Assembly: GCF_014397115.1 (NCBI RefSeq)
Contig: NZ_CP060720.1
Location: 946,001-1,010,000 of the forward strand
Direction: 5' to 3'
DNA from: Vagococcus carniphilus
Lineage (GTDB): Bacteria > Bacillota > Bacilli > Lactobacillales > Vagococcaceae
Length of the DNA: 64,000 nt
The position numbers and the translations under genes were made by a program. Of the stretch, positions 30,521 to 38,649 are shown piece after piece. The notes beneath the pieces were generated by a model. That model was not told where the DNA came from and ran no database searches. It saw only the letters and a program-made list of their open reading frames with translations. How positions within the stretch are numbered: the stretch's first letter is position 1; every line of letters starts with the position of its first letter.

Positions 30521-31489
30521 ATGAAATTTTGTATTAATTGTGGAAAAGAAATTAAAGACAAGGTTAAATTTTGCCCATTCTGTGGAGCAGAACAAAAGGA
30601 AGTAACAACTGTAACAGAACAGGTAGTGGAACAAGTTGTTAACGAAGAAGTTAATGATGAGAAAGAACAGCCTGTTGTGGAAACAAAAGTGCCTTCAGAA
30701 GAAGTAGCGAAACCAGAACAACCAGTTGAACAACCGTCTCAACCAACTATTAATCAAGAAAATCAGCAGAGCTCTCAACAACAACAACCAAGTAATGAGC
30801 AACAGGCGCCGTTGATTAGTATTAATCATGGAGGTGTTAATCAGCTAACGGACAATAGTAAAAATTATTTTTCATTTCTGAATAAAAACATTGCTAAGCC
30901 TAATATTGGTGGGCAAAATACAAATGGTTACTTCGGCTTAGTGAGTTATGTCTTGATTTCTTTATTTAGTAGTTTAGCGATTAGCCATTCAATAGGAAAA
31001 GCAGTTCGCTTTGGAACGATGGGGTATGCGGATTCTAGTTTTCCTCTATTAATTCAATTGTTCTTACTAATTTTAGTGACTCAGTTGATTAGTGTAACGA
31101 CTGTGTATGTCTTGTCAGCAAAAATATTCCGTGAAGAGATTAGTTTTTTAGATAGTTTTGATAGAGTGTACGCTCCAATTAGCTTAGCTGTGTATACAAG
31201 TTTATTTGCTTTTGTTTTATCTTTTGTCTCAACGATTGGTTTGAGTTTTCTATTCGTTGTCGTATTATTATTCACTTATTTTTTAACAAATGCTTCATTT
31301 GTAGCTAATCTTTGGGTGAGTCAAAATCAGACACAACGAAATAAATTCTATTGGACGATTGGTGTTATTATCGTAAGTTTTATTGTTCAAATAATTGTTG
31401 GTATTATGCTTGGAGATATTATCGGTACAAGCATTGCTGAAATTATCTCGAATGTAACTGATTCTTTTACACCTAGAATGTTTCTATAA
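30521..31489 (+). CDS. zinc-ribbon multi-TM protein
   Basis: A 322-residue protein: N-terminal zinc ribbon (MKFCINCGKEIKDKVKFCPFCG), a long Gln/Glu/Pro/Val-rich linker to about residue 115, and then about five TM helices (from residue 144, YFGLVSYVLISLFSSLAISH, to the C-terminus). The membrane part resembles Yip1/YIP-like zinc-ribbon proteins of Gram-positive bacteria. It lies between NagZ-like and beta-lactamase-like genes with five- and sixteen-base gaps. Function unknown. Confidence 0.75.
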   Translation: MKFCINCGKEIKDKVKFCPFCGAEQKEVTTVTEQVVEQVVNEEVNDEKEQPVVETKVPSEEVAKPEQPVEQPSQPTINQENQQSSQQQQPSNEQQAPLISINHGGVNQLTDNSKNYFSFLNKNIAKPNIGGQNTNGYFGLVSYVLISLFSSLAISHSIGKAVRFGTMGYADSSFPLLIQLFLLILVTQLISVTTVYVLSAKIFREEISFLDSFDRVYAPISLAVYTSLFAFVLSFVSTIGLSFLFVVVLLFTYFLTNASFVANLWVSQNQTQRNKFYWTIGVIIVSFIVQIIVGIMLGDIIGTSIAEIISNVTDSFTPRMFL

Positions 31490-31505
31490 TTGAGTAGGTG
31501 ATTAT

Positions 31506-32387
31506 TTGAAAAAGCAAACTCTTACTTGGCTATTAGTGAGTAGTCTTTTTTTACTAAGTGGTTGTCAGGAAAATCAGAAGTCAACAGTAACGACTACTAA
31601 TACCTCGACAACTAGTCAAGTGATCGAAACGACAACTCAAACAACAGAAATTAGCCAAGAAAAGAAAATGTCTAAAATAGAAGAATACTTAGATAAATTA
31701 AAGAATGAACCAGTTGGTATCTATATTGAAAGTTTGGACTCGAAAGAGCAGTATGGCGTAAATCAAGAAAAAAACTTTTATGGTGCGAGTATTGCGAAAC
31801 TGCCTATTATTTTTTACACCCAAGAAAAATTAAAAAAAGAAGAGATTTCCCTTGAAATGACTTTTCCTTATATTGATCAGGTTAATGAAGTACCAGGAGC
31901 CATGGTTCGAGGTGGGACAGGTGTCATGCAACAAATGGAACTTGAAAATCAAACGTTTTCTGTTGCCCAATTATTAGAGTGGAGTATTCGTCACTCTGAT
32001 AATTTAGCAAGTAACATGTTGGGATATTATGTCGCTAAACAAAATGGTAATGAGTTTTTAGAGATTATTGCTCCTTTTTATGCCACTAAACAAACGGAGT
32101 TTTCAAAAGAGATGACTGCTAAAACAGCCGGAGAGATGATGCTTGCTATTTACCGAAATGAGCTAGGTAAAGAATACTTTTTAGAAACAGATTGGCAAAA
32201 AGAAAAAATTGGTAGTTTGGATAAAGATGTTTATCATAAAATTGGAACTAATGACACTTTTAATCATGATGTGGGTGTTGTTGATGATAAGAAACCATAT
32301 GTTTTATCCATCTTAAGTGATGGTTATTCAAATGAGAAAATTGAAAAAATAGTTAAAAATATTGATGAGTTGATAAACGAGGAGTGA
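31506..32387 (+). CDS. class A beta-lactamase-like serine hydrolase, lipoprotein
   Basis: A 293-residue lipoprotein (lipobox LLSGC at residues 16-20) with a Thr-rich linker and a penicillin-recognising fold. The three active-site motifs are visible: SxxK as SIAK (YGASIAKLPII), SDN (RHSDNLASN) and KxG as KIGT. It could be a beta-lactamase, but sequence in the omega-loop region is not typical. In this setting a D,D-peptidase-like or cell-wall role is as likely. TTG start with TAGGTGA upstream. Confidence 0.8.
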   Translation: MKKQTLTWLLVSSLFLLSGCQENQKSTVTTTNTSTTSQVIETTTQTTEISQEKKMSKIEEYLDKLKNEPVGIYIESLDSKEQYGVNQEKNFYGASIAKLPIIFYTQEKLKKEEISLEMTFPYIDQVNEVPGAMVRGGTGVMQQMELENQTFSVAQLLEWSIRHSDNLASNMLGYYVAKQNGNEFLEIIAPFYATKQTEFSKEMTAKTAGEMMLAIYRNELGKEYFLETDWQKEKIGSLDKDVYHKIGTNDTFNHDVGVVDDKKPYVLSILSDGYSNEKIEKIVKNIDELINEE

Positions 32388-32392
32388 ATAGT

Positions 32393-34036
32393 TTGAAACA
32401 GTGTCAAAATTGTGGACAAGAAAATGCCTCTCATGCTGCATTTTGTGAATCATGTGGACATGCTTTTGAAGTAAAAAAAGTAAATCCATGTACTTCTTGT
32501 GGTGTTGATAATGAAGAAGAAGCCTCTTTTTGTGAGAATTGTGGAACAAAATTAGTTGCTGAAACACCTCTTATTAATAAAGAAGTGAAGCGATGCCCTA
32601 ATTGTCAGCATGAATTAGAAGAAGGTGCTGCCTTTTGTGACAATTGTGGGATAAAGGTATTAGAAGAAAAAATAGAGGTAGAACCTCAGAATGTTGAACC
32701 AAATGAAGTACCATTTCCGAATGTTGAAGAAGAAGTGATGCAAAGACCAAAACAACCTGTCTCAAAGAAAAATAAAATGATTGGTTTGGTTGTTGCCATT
32801 TGTTTGGTATTTGGTGGTGGTTTATACGCCTTCTTTAGTCAGCAAAACAGCCAAGAAAAACAAATTGAGTCATTAGTTGTTGCTATAAAGAATAAAGATA
32901 CGTCTTATTTAGTAGACCGAATGGTAACAGAAGACCCAAGTCTTACCATTAATGAAGAAAGTCTACGACCTATGTTAAAGTATTTTGAAGAAAATAAAGA
33001 AGATATCAATACATTAAAAAAAGCATTGGAAACACAACAATTTTTTAATGGTTTTTCTTTAAAAGCAGAAGGAAAAGTAGCACTTCTTTTTACTAAGTAT
33101 AATATTCAAGTTACACCAGCTTATTCAACCATTGAATCGAATGTAAAGAATAGTGTTATTTTGATGGATGGTAAGGAAGTAGCAACAACAGACAGTAATA
33201 AATACTCTAAAAAAATAGGCCCTTTGATTCCTGGTGTTTATTCTTTTGAAGCAACTATCAAAAATAAAAAAGATAAAAAGGAATCAACTTATACATTACT
33301 ACCTAAAGGTGAAGAATCTGTTGATATGCGATTTGTGATGGTTAAAATACCAATTCGTTCAAACATGAAAGAAGCGACTGTTTTAATTAATGACAAAGAA
33401 GCTGGTAAATTAACTGATGGTGAAACAGAGATTGGACCATTGCTATGGAATAATAAAATGAAAGTTCAATTGGTGAAAAAAACAGATACAGATAAATTAA
33501 AGACAGACGTTAAAGAATTAAAGCAAGTTGATGTGGATGAAGATAGTGGAACCTACCCAGAAATCGTTCTTAATTTTAATTCTGCAGATGATTATGATAT
33601 CGAATCAGGAATAAAATTATTCTATGATGATTTCTCACATGTTGTAGATTCTAATAGTCATTTTGAACCAAGCGAATTTGCTAGCAAGTATTATGTTGAT
33701 GGTGATAAAAATGCAAGTTTTTCTGGCATTAAAGACTACATCAATTGGTGTCGTGAAAGGTCAAGTAAACGTGAGTATGAAGGGGTAACATTTAATGTAA
33801 ATGTTAAATCAGTAGAGCCTTTATCTAACAATACTTATAAGATCAAGTACAACGTTGTTTACCGCACGACTTATCCTTATTCGACTAAGAAAACACCTAG
33901 AATAGAAGGCTTTGATTACAGTGATGTCAAAGTTCAATTTGAGCAAGATGAAGACTCAAGTGACGTTAAAAACTTTAAATTTATTGATATGGGTGATGGT
34001 GGTAAAAAAGTTGAGGATAATCGAGCGAATGAATAG
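32393..34036 (+). CDS. TcaA-like membrane protein with three zinc ribbons
   Basis: About 547 residues from TTG 32393. That start has GGAGTG eight bases upstream and gives MKQCQNCG, like the other family members of this block; a GTG at 32384 overlaps the previous stop. Three tandem zinc ribbons (CQNCG..FCESCG, CTSCG..FCENCG, CPNCQ..FCDNCG) precede a TM helix at about residue 130 (MIGLVVAICLVFGGGLYAFF) and TcaA-type extracellular domains (VILMDGKEVATT, VLINDKEAGKL, C-terminal NTF2-like part). It is a paralogue of the gene at 27803. The triple ribbon is unusual. Confidence 0.8.
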   Translation: MKQCQNCGQENASHAAFCESCGHAFEVKKVNPCTSCGVDNEEEASFCENCGTKLVAETPLINKEVKRCPNCQHELEEGAAFCDNCGIKVLEEKIEVEPQNVEPNEVPFPNVEEEVMQRPKQPVSKKNKMIGLVVAICLVFGGGLYAFFSQQNSQEKQIESLVVAIKNKDTSYLVDRMVTEDPSLTINEESLRPMLKYFEENKEDINTLKKALETQQFFNGFSLKAEGKVALLFTKYNIQVTPAYSTIESNVKNSVILMDGKEVATTDSNKYSKKIGPLIPGVYSFEATIKNKKDKKESTYTLLPKGEESVDMRFVMVKIPIRSNMKEATVLINDKEAGKLTDGETEIGPLLWNNKMKVQLVKKTDTDKLKTDVKELKQVDVDEDSGTYPEIVLNFNSADDYDIESGIKLFYDDFSHVVDSNSHFEPSEFASKYYVDGDKNASFSGIKDYINWCRERSSKREYEGVTFNVNVKSVEPLSNNTYKIKYNVVYRTTYPYSTKKTPRIEGFDYSDVKVQFEQDEDSSDVKNFKFIDMGDGGKKVEDNRANE

Positions 34037-34055
34037 CTTAAAAAGGAGTTAGTAA

Positions 34056-34799
34056 ATGACAAAATTTTGTACAAATTGTGGAACAGAGCTACCCGAGGAA
34101 AGTAAATTTTGTTCGAAATGTGGAACAAAGCTTAATTCAAATGTAGTTGTTAGTTCGACAGAGCAGACTAGTTTTTCTGAAACTAAAAGTGTTCAAGCTA
34201 AATATCTGACAAAAAATAAATGGCCTTTTATTGTAGGGATAGCTTTTATTTTAATAATGGGAGTTTGGTTATTTAACAAAAATCCTATGACTGGCGATTG
34301 GATTTCTGAGTCAGAAGGTGTTGAAGTTGGAATTAAAGGTAATTCAGCAGAGCTGATGTTTCCTGATTTTCTAAATGACATGAGTATTTCTTTTGAAGGG
34401 CCAATAAAAAAAGTAAGCAAAAAAGAGTACGTGTTTCCCATCAATACATCGACAGTAAAAGTTACGTTTCGTGATGCAGTAAGTAATCAAGAAGATATAG
34501 AAGAAATGCTTGAAAGTTTAAAAGAGGAAGTTATGGCGTCTGATTTGCCTCCAAAAGAACAAAAAAAGATACAAAAAACATTTGATTCACTCCAAAAATC
34601 AGGGAATGATTTAATTCTTAGTATGAGTATGAAAGATTATGAAAAAATGAATTCTGTTGATTCCGTAGATTTTCTTGAATTAGATGAATTTATTAATTTT
34701 GAATTTTCAATAAGACCTAAAGGAAGTACCCAAATCGTTTTTGGAGATAGAGAGCATAAAGAAGAGTCATTTTTAATGGATAAAAAAGTAGAAAAATAG
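34056..34799 (+). CDS. zinc-ribbon single-TM protein
   Basis: A 247-residue protein: zinc ribbon (FCTNCGTELPEESKFCSKCG), TM helix at about residues 52-70 (WPFIVGIAFILIMGVWLF) and an extracellular domain beginning NPMTGDWISESEGVEVGIKG. That beginning resembles small lipoprotein-like domains that report on folding or envelope state. It is the last gene of the block, with a terminator directly after. The GTELPEESKFC pattern is the same ribbon subtype as the other members, suggesting they share a cytoplasmic partner. Confidence 0.75.
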   Translation: MTKFCTNCGTELPEESKFCSKCGTKLNSNVVVSSTEQTSFSETKSVQAKYLTKNKWPFIVGIAFILIMGVWLFNKNPMTGDWISESEGVEVGIKGNSAELMFPDFLNDMSISFEGPIKKVSKKEYVFPINTSTVKVTFRDAVSNQEDIEEMLESLKEEVMASDLPPKEQKKIQKTFDSLQKSGNDLILSMSMKDYEKMNSVDSVDFLELDEFINFEFSIRPKGSTQIVFGDREHKEESFLMDKKVEK

Positions 34800-34803
34800 T
34801 TAG

Positions 34804-34833
34804 GAGGTTGACAATTGGTCAGCCTCTTTTTTT
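34804..34833 (+). terminator. terminator of the zinc-ribbon block
   Basis: GAGGTTGAC / GTCAGCCTC (one G-T pair), loop AATTG, T7. Confidence 0.88.
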
Positions 34834-34879
34834 AATTGTAAACTAAATTTTTTGTGTTAAAGTAAAGGAAAAGGCTTGG

Positions 34880-34900
34880 AACAATAGGTTTTCTATTGTT
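34880..34900. promoter_or_regulatory. inverted repeat upstream of LacI-type regulator
   Basis: Perfect 8-base arms AACAATAG / CTATTGTT separated by GTTTT, 27 bases before the start codon. It could be an operator for autoregulation or a small mRNA hairpin. Confidence 0.4.
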
Positions 34901-34926
34901 AGGATAAAAGTAAGAAGGTGTTAAAA

Positions 34927-35928
34927 ATGAAGTTAACTATTAGAGAAATAGCCGAATTATCTGGCGTTTCAATAACAACAGTTTCGCAAATTTTAAATAA
35001 AAAAAGTGATCGTTTCAGTGAGGAAACAGTCAAACGTGTCTTGAAGGTAGTGGAAGAAAATCAATACACACCAAATTATTTTGCTTCTAATATTATTAAA
35101 AAAGAATCTAAATTAATTGGTGTTATCGTTCCGTTTATCACGGAACAATTTTCAGCCACTTTAATTAACTTAATTCGAAAAAGCTTAAGTGAAGAAGGGT
35201 ATTATTTAATGGTGAGTGAATCTTCTGGAGAGATGAAGGAAGAAATCGAGTTATTTAATCGATATCATCAAATAGCTGTGGAAGCTATTCTCTGTTTTAC
35301 ATCTAATCGTTTTTCAGAAGATGTGGTTGTTTCAAGTGCTTATCGAAATATTCCGATTGTGTTTGTAGATGCTGGCATAAATAATAGCCATTTCGGAAAT
35401 GTTTATTATAATGAGTATGAAACAGTAACCCAAGCTATTGAATGGTTGATTCAGAATAATCATGAAAAAATTGGATTAATCACTGATGATGGAAGTGGTT
35501 ACTCCTTTATTGAGCGATCAAATGCTTATTTTGATACGATGAAGAATAATAAAAAAGAGATTTACCCTCACTTAGTTGTTAAAACTGATTTTTCAGTAGA
35601 GAACGGCTATCAGGCGACTAAAACAATTTTGAAGGATGAAGAAGTTACTGCTATTTTTTGTTGTGATGATAATTTAGCATTAGGGTGTTACCAAGCCGTT
35701 TATGATAGTGGGAAAAAAGTGAATGACGAGATTGTAGTCATTGGATTTGATGGCATTGAGTTATTAAAAAGTATTCGACCACAAATTCAAACACTTGAAA
35801 TTCCTTTTCACGAGTATGCTGAAATTTTATCAAAAAAATTAGTTAAAGCAATGGAATTCCCACATCAAAAACAAGAAGATGACTATCTAAAAATGAAATT
35901 TATAGAAAAGAAGGAAAGAACAATATGA
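34927..35928 (+). CDS. LacI-family transcriptional regulator
   Basis: A 333-residue repressor. The ATG at 34927 follows AGAAGGTG; the GTG within that site is not preferred. The N-terminal LacI helix-turn-helix is LTIREIAELSGVSITTVSQILN, and the periplasmic-binding-like ligand domain has SKLIGVIVPFITEQF, VFVDAGINNS, ITDDGSGYSF and AIFCCDDNLALG. The ligand is not evident. The gene overlaps map by four bases (ATGA), an unusual pairing, with no sugar operon nearby. Confidence 0.9.
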   Translation: MKLTIREIAELSGVSITTVSQILNKKSDRFSEETVKRVLKVVEENQYTPNYFASNIIKKESKLIGVIVPFITEQFSATLINLIRKSLSEEGYYLMVSESSGEMKEEIELFNRYHQIAVEAILCFTSNRFSEDVVVSSAYRNIPIVFVDAGINNSHFGNVYYNEYETVTQAIEWLIQNNHEKIGLITDDGSGYSFIERSNAYFDTMKNNKKEIYPHLVVKTDFSVENGYQATKTILKDEEVTAIFCCDDNLALGCYQAVYDSGKKVNDEIVVIGFDGIELLKSIRPQIQTLEIPFHEYAEILSKKLVKAMEFPHQKQEDDYLKMKFIEKKERTI

Positions 35929-36689
35929 TTACTTTGAAATCACCAAGAGAAATAGAATTAATGGCAGAATCAGGTGCTTTGTTAGCCTCTGTTCATAAAG
36001 AGTTAAGAACATTTATTAAACCAGGGATTACAACTTGGGAGATTGAAGTGTTCGTCCGAAATTACATTGAAGAACACGGAGGAGTAGCGGCACAAATTGG
36101 TTTTGAAGGATATAAATACGCTACCTGTATTAGTGTGAACGATGAAATTTGCCATGGCTTTCCTAAGAAACAAGTTTTAAAAACCAATGATTTAGTGAAA
36201 GTAGATATGTGTATTGATTTAAATGGAGCAATTTCAGATTCTTGTTGGGCCTATGTTGTAGGTGAAGCAACAGATGAAGTAAAAAAGTTAATGGAAGTAA
36301 CAAAAAAAGCTCTTTATTTGGGTATCGAGCAAGCACAAATTGGTAACCGAACTGGTGATATTGGAGATGCGATTCAAACATATGTTGAAGGAGAAGGTTA
36401 CAGTGTTGTGAGAGATTTTATTGCTCATGGCATTGGCCCATCCATTCATGAAGAACCATTTTTTGCTCATTACGGTGAAAAAGGAAAAGGTGCTCGTTTG
36501 AAAGAAGGCATGACGATTACAATTGAACCCATGGTAAATATTGGTTCATGGGAAATGATGATGTTACCAAATGGTTGGGAGTCAAAAACGAAAGATGGCA
36601 GCTTAAGTTGTCAATATGAACATAGTATTGCTATTACAAAAGAAGGACCGGTCATTTTAACTTCTCAAGGTGAAGAAGGCAGTTATTAA
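35925..36689 (+). CDS. map: methionine aminopeptidase (type I)
   Basis: Removes the N-terminal Met from new proteins. The 254-residue pita-bread enzyme shows the five metal ligands Asp94 (VDMCI), Asp105 (SDSCW), His168 (AHGIG), Glu201 (IEPM) and Glu232 (YEHS), plus His77 (CHGFP). It is translationally coupled to the preceding LacI-type gene. It may be a second, regulated copy beside the housekeeping map of the ribosomal cluster; this is inferred from position only. A bidirectional terminator follows. Confidence 0.93.
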   Translation: MITLKSPREIELMAESGALLASVHKELRTFIKPGITTWEIEVFVRNYIEEHGGVAAQIGFEGYKYATCISVNDEICHGFPKKQVLKTNDLVKVDMCIDLNGAISDSCWAYVVGEATDEVKKLMEVTKKALYLGIEQAQIGNRTGDIGDAIQTYVEGEGYSVVRDFIAHGIGPSIHEEPFFAHYGEKGKGARLKEGMTITIEPMVNIGSWEMMMLPNGWESKTKDGSLSCQYEHSIAITKEGPVILTSQGEEGSY

Positions 36690-36706
36690 AAGGATCTCAA
36701 AATAGA

Positions 36707-36742
36707 AAAGTCACGGAAATTATTTTTTATTTCCGTGACTTT
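36707..36742. terminator. bidirectional terminator between map and SDR gene
   Basis: Perfect 14-base inverted repeat AAAGTCACGGAAAT / ATTTCCGTGACTTT between convergent genes. Confidence 0.9.
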
Positions 36743-36768
36743 ATTATTATTAAGTTATAAAAAGCTTT

Positions 36769-37407
36769 TTATTTAACCCAAGCAGGTTTATCTCCATCTG
36801 TATTAGGTTTGTTAACTCCAAGTGATTCACCTATGTGTTGATCAGGATTAAGAATAATTTGGCTAACTAAGTGAGCAATACTTTTACGTGATACCTCAGT
36901 TCCTTTAAAAGCTTCATTTCTTTGTGTTAACTCGTAATCAATTTCGTCTTTATTATCTAACCAAGCTGGTCGAATAATGGTGTAATCTAACTCTGAAGCT
37001 TCAATGATTTTGGCAGCTTCAGCATAAGTTTCTAAATAGCCACCATCTAATTGTTGATGATTCCATTTACCATAGTTGCCAGGTACTTCATCATAAATTC
37101 CTAAGGTAGAAATCCAAATTAAACGTTTAACGCCTGTTTTTTTCATAGCAGAAACAACCAGTTTCGCTTCTTCAATAATTTCACCAGCTAAATTAGCGTA
37201 GACAATATCAACACCTTTCATTGCTACTTCTAAATCCGCTTGATTTAAAGCATCACCTTCGATTATTTCTTGTTTTTTAGGATTTTTCGTAGTTAAACGA
37301 GATGAACGTCGTAAAAATAGCCGTTGATCGATATCTTCTGAGAGTAAATCGTGACTAACAATTTTTGCGATTTGACCGTTTGCACCTAAAATTAATACTT
37401 TTTTCAT
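36769..37407 (-). CDS. NAD(P)-binding SDR-family protein (NmrA-like)
   Basis: A 212-residue atypical short-chain dehydrogenase with an N-terminal Rossmann motif (KVLILGANGQIAKIVSHDLL), GDALNQADLEVAMKGVDIVY, LIWISTLGIYDE and YAEAAKIIEASELDYTIIRP. These features are usual for NmrA/SDR_a5 proteins that bind NAD(P) with uncertain catalytic activity. AAGGAAA precedes the ATG. It lies 166 bases downstream of the alpha/beta hydrolase on the same strand. Substrate unknown. Confidence 0.85.
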   Translation of the reverse strand: MKKVLILGANGQIAKIVSHDLLSEDIDQRLFLRRSSRLTTKNPKKQEIIEGDALNQADLEVAMKGVDIVYANLAGEIIEEAKLVVSAMKKTGVKRLIWISTLGIYDEVPGNYGKWNHQQLDGGYLETYAEAAKIIEASELDYTIIRPAWLDNKDEIDYELTQRNEAFKGTEVSRKSIAHLVSQIILNPDQHIGESLGVNKPNTDGDKPAWVK

Positions 37408-37573
37408 CTTGTTTTCCTTCTTTCAACTATTTGTTACAGCTACAAGTATAGTCCTATTAATTTTTTTAGGCAAAGAAACGTTCTCGGTAGTGAAAAAATA
37501 GTGCTTGAAATAAATAAAAACTAGTTATTAACCAATCAAAAAACGATTGTTCATAGCTAGCTTATTGTCATTT

Positions 37574-38404
37574 TTATTTAATGAAATCTTTTAAAGCTTG
37601 ATGATATTTTTGAGGCTCTTCAAGCATAGGGTTGTGTCCACTTTTATCAAATTTTATAACAGGAACATGATAAGTATTGCTAATATCATCCCAAAGATTA
37701 GTTGGTGCAACTAGGTAATCATAATCACTTAGCAATAAGATAACAGGTTTTTGCCATTTTTTAAAGAAATGTTCCGTGTCATAAACGGCAAAAGCTTCAC
37801 CCCATAAAAAATCAAGAGCGGGCATGTTATTAGGTAAATCATCCCACAGGTACGCACCATCATAAGTGTAGTCATAAAAGCCATGAGCTTGCATACGAAT
37901 ATTCATTGAAGAAAATCTCTTTTCAGGAGCTTTTTTAATATCATCTTCTAATTTAGCTATTTCTTGATAGAAATAGTCTTTTCTTTCTTTAGAAGCTGTG
38001 TCTTCAAAATAGGTGATACTAAGGTCTTGTCTTTCTTTTTTGTTAGTTGGCGCTAGATTTGAAAGTATAACACCATTAACTCTTTCAGGATAAGCTTCAG
38101 CATAAGCCATTGCCATAAAGCCATGCCCAGAGTGACCTAACAAATACATAGATTCTAGATTAGCTTTTTGTCTAATTTGTTCTATATCGTTAACGACATC
38201 TTGAAGGGTATGCTTACTTTTTTCGGGAGCTATTTCAGTAAAACCAATATGAGAAATAAAAATTAAGTTTAAATCTTTGTAAATCTCATTATTAAATAAT
38301 TTAGGGTAATAAATAGGACTCCCAATAACCATAATCGGTGGTTCGTTAGTGTCTCCTTTTTGAAGATAAGTTAATGTATAATTTTCTTTTTTTATTGTTT
38401 TCAT
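37574..38404 (-). CDS. alpha/beta-fold hydrolase under apparent translational attenuation
   Basis: A 276-residue serine hydrolase. The ATG at 38404 has AGAGGTG six bases upstream; a GTG inside that site is rejected. The nucleophile elbow is GHSGHG (Ser92). Asp229 (SDYDYLVAP) and His257 (KSGHNPM) complete the likely triad. A large lid region lies between residues 118 and 195. Its leader contains a 9-codon peptide with a ribosome-binding site and a 25-base stem that traps the hydrolase ribosome-binding site, as in erm/cat resistance genes. That makes an antibiotic-inactivating esterase (for example a macrolide esterase) a testable idea. Proline-iminopeptidase-like or other esterase functions are alternatives. 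Confidence 0.85.
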   Translation of the reverse strand: MKTIKKENYTLTYLQKGDTNEPPIMVIGSPIYYPKLFNNEIYKDLNLIFISHIGFTEIAPEKSKHTLQDVVNDIEQIRQKANLESMYLLGHSGHGFMAMAYAEAYPERVNGVILSNLAPTNKKERQDLSITYFEDTASKERKDYFYQEIAKLEDDIKKAPEKRFSSMNIRMQAHGFYDYTYDGAYLWDDLPNNMPALDFLWGEAFAVYDTEHFFKKWQKPVILLLSDYDYLVAPTNLWDDISNTYHVPVIKFDKSGHNPMLEEPQKYHQALKDFIK

Positions 38405-38413
38405 TTTTTTCAC

Positions 38414-38486
38414 CTCTTGTTTTAATCAACTCAATCAAAGAGATCGAGCTGTCTATGACCATTGATTTAGTTAATTACAACAAGAG
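38414..38486 (-). promoter_or_regulatory. stem-loop sequestering the hydrolase ribosome-binding site
   Basis: Two 25-base arms (38462-38486 and 38414-38438) pair with 22 Watson-Crick pairs, one G-U and two mismatches around a 23-base loop. The 3' arm ends in AACAAGAG, the first part of the AGAGG binding site of the hydrolase gene. The 5' arm begins three bases after the leader-peptide stop, within reach of a ribosome stalled on the leader. Confidence 0.75.
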
Positions 38487-38489
38487 ACG

Positions 38490-38519
38490 TCACCGGATAA
38501 ATGAACCTGATAACCCCAT
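38490..38519 (-). CDS. putative leader peptide MGLSGSFIR
   Basis: Nine codons and a stop, with AAAGG nine bases upstream; an ATG at 38528 would give MIAMGLSGSFIR but has no spacing to the site. It lies between a good promoter and the sequestering stem-loop. The MG....F(I/V) layout recalls ErmC-type leaders (MGIFSIFVI), which stall with macrolides bound; this resemblance is suggestive only. Confidence 0.5.
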   Translation of the reverse strand: MGLSGSFIR

Positions 38520-38543
38520 AGCGATCATCCTTTCTTTGAGGAT

Positions 38544-38572
38544 ATGTTAGCATAATTAATTTGAGTTGTAAA
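38544..38572 (-). promoter_or_regulatory. promoter for leader peptide and hydrolase
   Basis: Minus strand: TTTACA, a 17-base spacer, and TAACAT preceded by TGC (extended -10). Transcription would start near 38537, only a few bases before the leader-peptide binding site. Confidence 0.7.
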
Positions 38573-38649
38573 AAATTTAACAAATAAGATATCTATCTTG
38601 TTATTTTTAGGTATAATTAAGATATGAAAAACAAAAAAGAGGGTCTGAG

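Noticed and set aside
38405-38540. T-box, SAM or other metabolite riboswitch upstream of the hydrolase
   Set aside because: I find no conserved riboswitch or T-box sequence; the leader-peptide plus stem-loop model explains the region better.
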